Shown here: one piece after another, positions 57,085 to 64,000 of the stretch
Layout: each line of letters opens with the position of its first letter
Numbering within the stretch: the first letter of the stretch is position 1
Assembly (NCBI GenBank): GCA_016219275.1
Contig: JACRBM010000013.1
Coordinates: 1 to 64,000, forward strand
Length of the DNA: 64,000 nucleotides
Source: Chloroflexota bacterium
Lineage (GTDB): Bacteria; Chloroflexota; Anaerolineae; UBA4142
Direction of reading: 5' to 3'
The notes under the pieces: model-generated
What the model saw: the letters and a program-made list of their open reading frames with translations, nothing else
What the model was told of the DNA's origin: nothing
Databases searched by the model: none
Translations under genes and position numbers: made by a program

Positions 57085-59628
57085 ATGAACGCGATGAAAA
57101 TCTTCCCACTTGCGCTTGTGCTCACGTCGCTGCTCGTCGCGTGTGCGAATGCAACTCCATCGCCTACGCCGTTCACCGCGCCGACGAACACACTCGCGAT
57201 TCCCAGCGCGACGCCGCTGGCTACTATCGCGCCGCGCGCGTTCACCGCGTACCAACAATTCGCGTTGCGCGATGTGCCCGGCGCAGGTCGTCATCCCGTC
57301 GCGTTGGCAATGGCGAATGGGACGCTCTACGCGCTCAACTGGGTTAGCCGCAACATCGCCGTTTTGCAAAATGATCGCGTCGCGCGATTTATTCCGCTCG
57401 ACGCCGCACCGAACGCGTTCGTCGCCGACCCCGCGCAAAATCGTTTGTTCATCGCAACCGACGACAAAATGCTGCGCGTGTTCGTCAACGAGCAACCGAC
57501 CCAGGCACTAAACATCGGGGATACGGCGCGCGCGTTGTTGCTTATAGAAAATCGCTTGTTCGTTGGGTTGGATGCGCGCGGCGAGATTCTCGTCCTCGAC
57601 CCCGCGACACTCAAAATCGAAACGCGGCTCACCGTTCCAAACTCGTTTACGATCATCCGTCTTGCCGGCGATGCGACGCGCCATCGCGTTTTCGCGAACG
57701 CGTACGAAAAAACCGCGGTGATAGACTCGACCAACGTGCGCGTTATCTCGACCATCACCGCCAAAGGCAGTTATCAAACTCTGCTCGCGGATCCGCCGAA
57801 CGATCAGGCGCTCATTGGTATTTACGATTCGCAAACACAAACGTCGTTTCTGACCGCGTTCGATCCGCAGACCGGCAAATCGTCCGCGCGCGTGCGGCTC
57901 GGCGGCGACCCGCGCGAGGCAATTGCGAATCGCGATGGCTCGCGCGTCTACGTCGCCAATTCGTTCACGAACGACGTGAGCGTCATTGATCCGCGCGCCA
58001 TGTCCAACCTCGCGACGATTGCGGTCGGACTACAACCCTGGTCGCTCGCGCTCGACGAAAACGCGCGTCGGCTTTACGTCGGCAACTATGAGAGCGACAG
58101 CATCAGCGTTATCAACACCGATAATAACCAGGTGCTTGCGACGATTCCGCTCGCGATGATGCCGACCGCGCTCGCGGCAAATGAAAGCGCGGGACGCGTT
58201 TATCTCGCGAACGCGTCCACCGATTCGGTGTTCGTCATTGAAGTTTCGCGCGTCGCACGTGAAATCGCCGTCGGGCGACATCCCAGCGCGCTCGTGCGCG
58301 ACGCATCATCGAATCGCATCCTCGTCGCGAACCAAGCCGACCGTACGCTTTCGATCATTGACGAGACGACCTTCGCCGTGCGCGCGACCCAGCCCATCAC
58401 GCGGTACGTCACGAGCGTCGAAGTGGACGCGCCGCGCGGGCGCGTGTTCGTCAACGATGTGATTCTCGATTACAATTCGCTATCACCCGTCGGCGCGTTG
58501 ACGGCGCGCGGGTTTACGCTCAATTCGATCATCACGCCAACCGGTGTGCGCGTGAATCCAAATACAGGACACATTTACGCCACCGGCAGCAACGGTGTGC
58601 CTGGTTCAAATTCGCGCGTCGTCACGTACAGCATGGACCGCGCGACGCTCGCGCAACGCGGCACGCTGAGTTATTCCGGCAACACCGCGTTTCTCGACCT
58701 GGATCCTCTGACAAATCGCGTGTTTCTCGCCGGCACGCATCCGCTCGCGCAAACACACGAACTCGGAGTGTACGACATCAACGATACGAAAATCTTTTCG
58801 TTGCCGTTGCCCGCGCGCACAACCGGCATGGTATTCAACCCGCAAACGCGTCATCTCTTTCTCGCGCACGCCGGTTCGACAACCTTCACTTCCACGCGCC
58901 AACCGACCGCGGATAACACGATCCAGGTGCTCGACACCGATTCGTTCGGCGAGGTTGCGCGCATCGCGCTCGATGCGCCGGGCATGATGACGCGTCTCGG
59001 CAACACGATTTACGTCGCGACGAATCAAGGCACGGTCGCGCTGATTCAAGACACACACGCGCCGATGCCGCCTTCGCCCACACCGACGTTCACCTCCACA
59101 CCGTACCCAACGCTCCCGCCGCTCACGCCGCGCGCATTAGCGACGCCCAGCATCACGCGCGCACCGGCTGTCACCACGCCCACCTGCGCGCTCGCGCTTG
59201 GCACTATCGCGTCGCAGAAATGGTCGCCGCAACTTGCGACCCGGCTCGGCTGCGCGACCGAACTCGAACGCGCGACGAATTTTGCGACCCAGGTTTTCGA
59301 ACAAGGCGCGATGCTGTGGCGCGAAGATGAAAAACGCATCTATGTTTTGTTCGCGGATAAAACCTGGGCGCAGTTCGACGATGCCTGGAACGCGACGCTC
59401 CCGGAAGATTCGTGTCCCAATATCGTCGCGCCAGCGAGCGGCAAGCCCAAGCGCGGTTTCGGAAAAGTGTGGTGCGAGAAAACGAACGCACGCGCGAAAC
59501 TCGGACTCGCGATCAGCGCCGAGATTGGGTATGCCGTACCGGCGCAACGATTCGAACGCGGTGTCATCTTTGCAAGCAATCCAGCCAATCGCGTTTGGGT
59601 TTTGTACGCGAATGGAACCTGGGAATAG
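57085..59628 (+). CDS. YVTN beta-propeller lipoprotein
   Basis: About 847 residues: a lipoprotein signal with lipobox LVAC, a short Thr/Pro linker, then a seven- to ten-bladed propeller of YncE/40-residue YVTN repeats (e.g. RVYVANSFTNDVSVID, RLYVGNYESDSISVIN, RVYLANASTDSVFVIE, RILVANQADRTLSIID). A second Pro/Thr linker (about 668-705) leads to a 150-residue C-terminal domain with GAMLWREDEKRIYVLFADKTWAQFDD, a repeat-like Trp/Tyr motif seen in Chloroflexi exported proteins. ATG 57085 or 57094 are possible. Likely a surface scaffold or binding protein; pairing with the divergent cytochrome is unexplained. Confidence 0.85.
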   Translation: MNAMKIFPLALVLTSLLVACANATPSPTPFTAPTNTLAIPSATPLATIAPRAFTAYQQFALRDVPGAGRHPVALAMANGTLYALNWVSRNIAVLQNDRVARFIPLDAAPNAFVADPAQNRLFIATDDKMLRVFVNEQPTQALNIGDTARALLLIENRLFVGLDARGEILVLDPATLKIETRLTVPNSFTIIRLAGDATRHRVFANAYEKTAVIDSTNVRVISTITAKGSYQTLLADPPNDQALIGIYDSQTQTSFLTAFDPQTGKSSARVRLGGDPREAIANRDGSRVYVANSFTNDVSVIDPRAMSNLATIAVGLQPWSLALDENARRLYVGNYESDSISVINTDNNQVLATIPLAMMPTALAANESAGRVYLANASTDSVFVIEVSRVAREIAVGRHPSALVRDASSNRILVANQADRTLSIIDETTFAVRATQPITRYVTSVEVDAPRGRVFVNDVILDYNSLSPVGALTARGFTLNSIITPTGVRVNPNTGHIYATGSNGVPGSNSRVVTYSMDRATLAQRGTLSYSGNTAFLDLDPLTNRVFLAGTHPLAQTHELGVYDINDTKIFSLPLPARTTGMVFNPQTRHLFLAHAGSTTFTSTRQPTADNTIQVLDTDSFGEVARIALDAPGMMTRLGNTIYVATNQGTVALIQDTHAPMPPSPTPTFTSTPYPTLPPLTPRALATPSITRAPAVTTPTCALALGTIASQKWSPQLATRLGCATELERATNFATQVFEQGAMLWREDEKRIYVLFADKTWAQFDDAWNATLPEDSCPNIVAPASGKPKRGFGKVWCEKTNARAKLGLAISAEIGYAVPAQRFERGVIFASNPANRVWVLYANGTWE

Positions 59629-59694
59629 AATCGAATGCAAATTGTGGGGCAATTTTCAAAATTGCCTGTTGCAGATATTCTCTAGAGGAGTGTC

Positions 59695-60300
59695 ATGGCG
59701 ATTCAAGCTGTCATTTTCGATTTAGGTGGAGTGATCTTACGAACCGAGGACCAAACCGCGCGACGCAAGTGGGAAGCGCGGCTCGGTTTGCGGGAAGGCG
59801 AACTCGAGCGCGCGGTGTTTGGGTGCGATGCATCTGTCCGCGCCTCCATCGGCAAGGCAGATGACGATGACGTGTGGAATTCGGTCGCCGCGCGGTTTGG
59901 ATTCAAAGACGGCGACGCGAAACAGTTCCGTCACGATTTCTTCGCGGGCGATCACATAGATGTGACACTCGTGCAATTCATCCGCGATTTGCGTCCGCAG
60001 TACAAAACCGGCATTCTCAGCAACGCCTGGCTCAGTGCGCGGCGCACCATCATGGAACGCTTTGGGCTTGACCAGGTCGTAGATACCATCGTGATTTCGG
60101 CGGAGGAAGGCATCGCCAAACCGGACGCGCGCATTTATCAACTTGCCGCACAACGGCTAAGCGTCGCGCCGACCGACGCGATTTTTGTTGACGATATGCC
60201 GGAGAACGCGGAAGGCGCGCGGCGCGTGGGAATGCGCGGTGTGCAATTCAAAAATACCGCGCAAGCCATCTCAGAGGTAAAGCAGTACCTGGGCGAATGA
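59695..60300 (+). CDS. HAD-family hydrolase (HAD-IA)
   Basis: A 201-residue protein with the four HAD motifs: DLGGVILRTED (Asp nucleophile region), the Ser/Asn in GILSNAW, Lys in EEGIAKPDARIY and the acidic loop FVDDMPENAEGAR. The usual cap helices lie between motifs 1 and 2. Size fits phosphoglycolate phosphatase-like or haloacid dehalogenase-like members. ATG 59695 has AGGAG just before it. It is one base from the next gene. Confidence 0.88.
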   Translation: MAIQAVIFDLGGVILRTEDQTARRKWEARLGLREGELERAVFGCDASVRASIGKADDDDVWNSVAARFGFKDGDAKQFRHDFFAGDHIDVTLVQFIRDLRPQYKTGILSNAWLSARRTIMERFGLDQVVDTIVISAEEGIAKPDARIYQLAAQRLSVAPTDAIFVDDMPENAEGARRVGMRGVQFKNTAQAISEVKQYLGE

Positions 60301-60301
60301 A

Positions 60302-60835
60302 ATGAAACGCGTCAACGTGATCGGCACGAGTGGTTCGGGCAAGACGACCTTCGCGCGCGACCTCGCGCGACAGCTCGGCTGTCCGCACATCGAACTCGAC
60401 GCGCTACACTGGGAGCCGAACTGGGTCGAGGCATCGCGCGAAGTGTTTCGCGCGCGCGTCGAATTGGCGACGCGCGGCGAGACGTGGACGCTCGACGGCA
60501 ACTATAGCAAGGCGCGTGATATCGTGTGGGGGCGCGCCGACACGGTCGTCTGGCTCGATTACACGCTATCAGTCGTCTTGTGGCGCGTGTGGTGGCGGAC
60601 GATCCACCGCGGAATCAAACGCGAAGAATTGTGGAACGGCAATCGCGAAAATCTACGTATGGCATTTCTCAGCCGCGATTCGATTTTGCTGTGGTCGCTC
60701 ACGACGTACCATCGCCGCCGCAAAGAATATCCCGCACTCTTCGCGCGACCTGAGCACGCGCATTTGACGATTGTGCGATTACCGTCACCGCGCGAGGCGA
60801 TGGCGTGGATGGCGCGCGTGAAACGTGAAACGTAA
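60302..60835 (+). CDS. P-loop NTPase/adenylate kinase-like (FlaR-type) protein
   Basis: A 177-residue P-loop kinase with VIGTSGSGKTTFARDLA, HIELDALHWEPNW and TWTLDGNYSKARDIVWGRADTVVWLDYTL, with Arg-rich lid residues. This is the topology-modulation/FlaR-like family (small nucleotide-kinase fold), with no defined substrate. It starts one base after the HAD gene stop. Confidence 0.8.
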   Translation: MKRVNVIGTSGSGKTTFARDLARQLGCPHIELDALHWEPNWVEASREVFRARVELATRGETWTLDGNYSKARDIVWGRADTVVWLDYTLSVVLWRVWWRTIHRGIKREELWNGNRENLRMAFLSRDSILLWSLTTYHRRRKEYPALFARPEHAHLTIVRLPSPREAMAWMARVKRET

Positions 60836-60850
60836 AACGAGAGGAGCCGA

Positions 60851-61933
60851 TTGATAAAATCACTTTGGAGCACCGCGCGGCTCATCATGTTTGCGCGCGT
60901 CTATTTTGTTTTTCTTTTCGGTTGGGCGATCCTGCACGCGATTTTTGGAGATCGCTGGTCGTGGTTGTTCTTACTCAACTCGTTCGCGCCGTATCTGTTC
61001 GCGCCGGCGCCGCTTGTGTTTGTTATCGCACTTACTGTGCGGCAACGTCACGTGTGGATTGGATTCGGCGCGGCAGTCACACTTGCCATGTGGATGTTCG
61101 GCGGATTTTTTCTGCCCAAACTAACTCCTTCGAACTCAAATGGTGCGACACTCGACATGATGACGTACAACATGCTCTACGTGAGCGAGAATACCAGCTC
61201 AGTGACTACGATCATTCGCAATGCAAACCCCGATGTTGTCGCAATCCAGGAACTTACTCCGCCTGCCGCGGAGGCGATACGACGCGATTTAGGAAACGCG
61301 TATCCATTTCAAATTCTTGACTTGCAAGACGGCAAAAGCGGGATGGGCGTAATCAGTCGTTATCCTCTGCATGATACGGGCGAGTCGCTCCCTGGCGAAT
61401 GGAGTAATGCTCCACAGGTTCTAACCTTGGAGTGGAACGGAACAAACGTGACGCTTCTCCACATTCATGCCATCTCGCCGAATTTTTTACCGAACAAAAT
61501 GTGGGCGACGATTCGCGAACGCGAACGACAAGCAAGGACAATCGTTGAATTCAAGGATGTCCGACCGGTTCCCATCGTCGTCCTGGGTGATTTCAATGCC
61601 GGCGAGCAAAGTGAAGCATATCACATCCTCTCACAAGGGTTGACGGATTCGTGGCGAGAAGCCGGCTGGGGATTGGGTCATACGTTTCCGGGAATTCTGA
61701 TTGATTCTTTGCCGCGAGCAATTCACGATGGATTGGCTGTTGCCGGTTGGGAATCGCCAACACTTGCGCGCGTAAACACCGGCATTACAGTACCGCTGTG
61801 GCTCATCCGCATTGACTATATTTTTCACTCACATCACTGGCAAGCTGTGTCCGCGCGAATTGGTTCATGGGACGGCTACTCCGATCATCGTCCCGTAATC
61901 GCAAAATTAGTTTTGACCCAGGATGCTAAATGA
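60851..61933 (+). CDS. Endonuclease/exonuclease/phosphatase-fold protein with membrane helices
   Basis: About 360 residues with three N-terminal membrane helices (about 13-33, 40-60 and 70-90). The extracytoplasmic EEP domain contains TYNMLYVSEN, VVAIQELTP, LLHIHAISPN, VVLGDFNAG and the SDHRPV end. The start is TTG 60851 with GAGGAG upstream; ATG 60887 is an alternative. Members cleave phosphodiesters in nucleic acids, lipids or phosphoinositides; the substrate is unknown. It overlaps hutH by ATGA. Confidence 0.88.
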   Translation: MIKSLWSTARLIMFARVYFVFLFGWAILHAIFGDRWSWLFLLNSFAPYLFAPAPLVFVIALTVRQRHVWIGFGAAVTLAMWMFGGFFLPKLTPSNSNGATLDMMTYNMLYVSENTSSVTTIIRNANPDVVAIQELTPPAAEAIRRDLGNAYPFQILDLQDGKSGMGVISRYPLHDTGESLPGEWSNAPQVLTLEWNGTNVTLLHIHAISPNFLPNKMWATIRERERQARTIVEFKDVRPVPIVVLGDFNAGEQSEAYHILSQGLTDSWREAGWGLGHTFPGILIDSLPRAIHDGLAVAGWESPTLARVNTGITVPLWLIRIDYIFHSHHWQAVSARIGSWDGYSDHRPVIAKLVLTQDAK

Positions 61934-63495
61934 TTTCTCTCAATGGCGAACACTTTACGCTCGACGATGTTGTTGCGATTGCACGCGATAACGCACCCGT
62001 CGCACTTGCCGATACCGCGCGACCCAGGATTGACGCGAGCCGCGCCTGGGTGGACGACTTGCTCGCGCGCGGCGCGCCGACGGTCTACGGTATCAACACC
62101 GGCTTTGGCGTTTTCGCCAACGTGCCGATTCACGCCGATCAATCCGCGCGGCTAATGCGAAACCTGATTCTCAGTCACAGCGCGGGCGTCGGCGATCCGC
62201 TCCCCGAACAAGTCGTCCGCGCGACGATGGCGATACGCGCGAACACACTCGCCAAGGGATTCTCCGGCGTGCGCGCAGTTGTGATTGAAACACTAATCGC
62301 AATGTTGAATCGCGGCGTCCACCCGATCATTCCGTCGAAAGGGTCCGTCGGCGCGAGCGGCGACCTCGCGCCACTCTCACATCTCGTCCTCGTTCTCTCG
62401 CGCGATGCGGACGATCGCGACGAAGAATCGGGCGAAGCGATTTATCGCGGCGAACGCGTGAGTGGCAAACGCGCGATGGAACTCGCCGGGATTCCGCGCA
62501 TCGAACTGCAAGCGAAAGAGGGACTCGCGCTCAACAATGGCGCGACTGTTTCGGCGGCAATCGCATCGTTCGCGATTGCGGACGCGGAGAATCTCGCGCG
62601 GCACGCGGACATCGCGGTAGCGTTGTCGCTCGAAGCGATGGTCGGTCGGTCGTCGCCGTTCGACGAGCGGATTCACCGCGCGGCGGGGCACGCCGGACAA
62701 ATCGAGACGGCGCGCAACATTCGCGCGTTGATCGAGCAGAGTCAACTGCTCGATTCAACGCGCAAGGTGCAGGACGCGTACTCGTTTCGCTGCGCGCCCC
62801 AGGTCATCGGCGCGGCGCGCGATGCCATTGCGTACGCGCACAAAATCATCACCGAAGAAATCAACGCGGCGACGGACAATCCGTTGATCTTTCTCGACAT
62901 CGCCGACGAGAACAAATCGCGTTCGGGCGGCAACTTTCACGGCGAGGGGATTGCGTTCACGATGAACTTGCTCGCCATGGCAGTTGCGGAGATCGGCAGC
63001 ATTTCCGAGCGACGCGTGTTTCGCTTGACGAGCGCGCATCTCAGCGATGGCTTGCCGATGATGCTCGTCGAAGGCGGCGGCGCGAACAGCGGCTTGATGA
63101 TGGCGCAAGTCACTGCCGCCGCACTCGTTTCGGACAACAAAACGCTCGCGCATCCCGACAGCGTGGACTCGATTCCGACGAGCGCGGATCAAGAGGATCA
63201 CGTTTCGATGTCCACGAACGCGGCGCGTCACGCGCGCGAGATCGTGTGGAACACAACGCGCGTCCTTGCGATTGAATTGATCGCGGCGGCGCAAGGCATT
63301 GATCTGCGTTTGAAAAACCTGGGACGCGGGGTCGAGATGCTGGGACGCGGGACGCGCGCGCTTCACGCGCAGATTCGCGCGGCGATTCCGTTCCTGGATC
63401 GCGATCGCGTGCTCGCGCCAGATATTGAACGCGTAGTGGAGTTGATCCAAGGCAAAGAATTGATCACTGCTGATCCGCGCGCTCCCACCACATAA
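61930..63495 (+). CDS. hutH: Histidine ammonia-lyase
   Basis: A 521-residue lyase. The MIO prosthetic group forms from ASG in GSVGASGDLAPLSHL. The conserved TGFG motif near residue 57, ALNNGATVSAA, NNGA-type and TDNPLIF segments, and SADQEDHVSM are present. It converts histidine to urocanate and ammonia in histidine degradation. The rest of the hut pathway is not in this window. It overlaps the convergent gene by 32 bases at its 3' end. Confidence 0.95.
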   Translation: MISLNGEHFTLDDVVAIARDNAPVALADTARPRIDASRAWVDDLLARGAPTVYGINTGFGVFANVPIHADQSARLMRNLILSHSAGVGDPLPEQVVRATMAIRANTLAKGFSGVRAVVIETLIAMLNRGVHPIIPSKGSVGASGDLAPLSHLVLVLSRDADDRDEESGEAIYRGERVSGKRAMELAGIPRIELQAKEGLALNNGATVSAAIASFAIADAENLARHADIAVALSLEAMVGRSSPFDERIHRAAGHAGQIETARNIRALIEQSQLLDSTRKVQDAYSFRCAPQVIGAARDAIAYAHKIITEEINAATDNPLIFLDIADENKSRSGGNFHGEGIAFTMNLLAMAVAEIGSISERRVFRLTSAHLSDGLPMMLVEGGGANSGLMMAQVTAAALVSDNKTLAHPDSVDSIPTSADQEDHVSMSTNAARHAREIVWNTTRVLAIELIAAAQGIDLRLKNLGRGVEMLGRGTRALHAQIRAAIPFLDRDRVLAPDIERVVELIQGKELITADPRAPTT

Positions 63496-64000
63496 ACGTC
63501 GCGAGCATTCCGGCGAGACTCGTGAGCGCGACGATCACAAAACTGATCGCGCCGAGATTCGCGGTTTGCACGCCAGCCGTTCCGGCGAACAACGCAGGCA
63601 CCGACCACGGAAAGTACTCGCCCCACCCCATCACCGCGAGGACTTGAGCGAAAAGAATCGCGAGAATCGTGATGCCCATCGGCGGCAAATAGCCGCGTCC
63701 CGCGCTCGCGGAAAACACAATCGGTGTCACAAGCGCGATTGTGAGAACCGACGTGATCGCGAGCGTGGCGCCGCCTTGCACCAAGATTTCGATTGGCGCT
63801 GGCGCGAGGGCAACCGCGTTGCCCACACCGAGACCGATGATAAAACTCAGCGCGGACAAGGCGAATGTCCACACTGCGACGACGATCAGCTTGCTCATCA
63901 CAATCACAGAACGCGCGGTCGGCAGCGCGAGCCAATCCTTCACCGTGCGGTCGGCAAACTCGCGCCCGAACACCCAGGTCGCGACAAGTCCGAACAGAAC
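63464..64000 (-). CDS. ABC-2-type transporter permease (truncated at the right edge)
   Basis: The last ~179 residues of a polytopic permease; the reading frame runs to the window edge without a start. Motifs include FGREFADRTVKDWLALPTAR, typical of ABC-2/YhgE-like integral membrane subunits, then five membrane helices. Its 3' end overlaps hutH by 32 bases in the antisense direction. The matching ATPase must lie outside the window. Confidence 0.8.
   Translation of the reverse strand, partial: VLFGLVATWVFGREFADRTVKDWLALPTARSVIVMSKLIVVAVWTFALSALSFIIGLGVGNAVALAPAPIEILVQGGATLAITSVLTIALVTPIVFSASAGRGYLPPMGITILAILFAQVLAVMGWGEYFPWSVPALFAGTAGVQTANLGAISFVIVALTSLAGMLATFMWWERADQQ

Noticed and set aside
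1-64000. tRNA or rRNA genes
   Set aside because: Scanning by eye for acceptor/TPsiC signatures (GGTTCGAATCC-like) found no convincing candidates; a covariance search would be required to exclude them.

Overview
This window comes from a GC-rich bacterial chromosome. It most resembles a member of the Chloroflexota (Anaerolineae-like). That call is an inference from gene content and style: exported proteins with Pro/Thr-rich linkers, a BTAD/AAA/TPR regulator, a CdaA/CdaR pair, a YfhO-like giant membrane protein, and many short degenerate repeats. No rRNA or tRNA gene was recognised, so taxonomy rests on gene style only.

Layout. 1-3.7 kb: an MhqO/MhqD-like pair for thiol or quinone (electrophile) detoxification, an exported dienelactone-hydrolase lipoprotein and a small dimeric barrel protein on the opposite strand. 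3.8-7.1 kb: a large BTAD-AAA-TPR regulator whose gene carries two repeat-derived stretches. 7.3-23.1 kb, all + strand: the most striking block. It holds a sensor kinase with a c-type heme motif in its extracytoplasmic domain, a NarL-type regulator, a lone receiver, a multiheme lipoprotein, a blue-copper lipoprotein, a Tat-exported reductive dehalogenase with its membrane anchor (rdhA-rdhB), a CuA domain fused to a NapH/NosR-like membrane ferredoxin, a PCuAC copper chaperone, a MacB/Lol-type ABC pair, a PQQ-repeat lipoprotein, a second CuA-like protein, an FmdB zinc ribbon and two tandem NapG-NapH pairs. I read it as a respiratory reductive dehalogenation module that uses copper and heme electron carriers under a heme-sensing two-component system.

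23.2-28.5 kb: a trypsin-co-occurring-type small protein, then (minus strand) an OmpR regulator with two kinases, one of which has Tyr in place of the phosphoacceptor His. 28.5-38.9 kb: DksA-like zinc finger, D-Ala-D-Ala-ligase-like ATP-grasp, lysine 2,3-aminomutase, a potassium module (two RCK proteins, UspA, KimA-like permease), purine nucleoside phosphorylase, Uma2 nuclease-fold protein, PH/SHOCT protein and a XerD-type recombinase.

39.0-55.2 kb, all minus: a long housekeeping run, glmS preceded by a glmS ribozyme, then plsC, cmk, rluB, scpB, an Asp23/AmaP-like protein, a YfhO-like protein, cdaR, cdaA, a TPR protein, argF, an HD protein, a phosphoesterase and a membrane protein. Many neighbours overlap by ATGA, which suggests translational coupling. 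55.3-64.0 kb: a heptaheme cytochrome divergent from a YVTN beta-propeller lipoprotein, HAD hydrolase, P-loop kinase, endonuclease/exonuclease/phosphatase-fold protein, hutH, and a truncated ABC-2 permease running off the right edge.

Superimposed on the genes is a dense population of short quasi-periodic repeats (7-, 9- and 10-base units, often arranged as imperfect inverted repeats) and MITE-like elements. Several have entered reading frames in phase (BTAD regulator, GlmS, YfhO-like protein), and one supplies a start codon.
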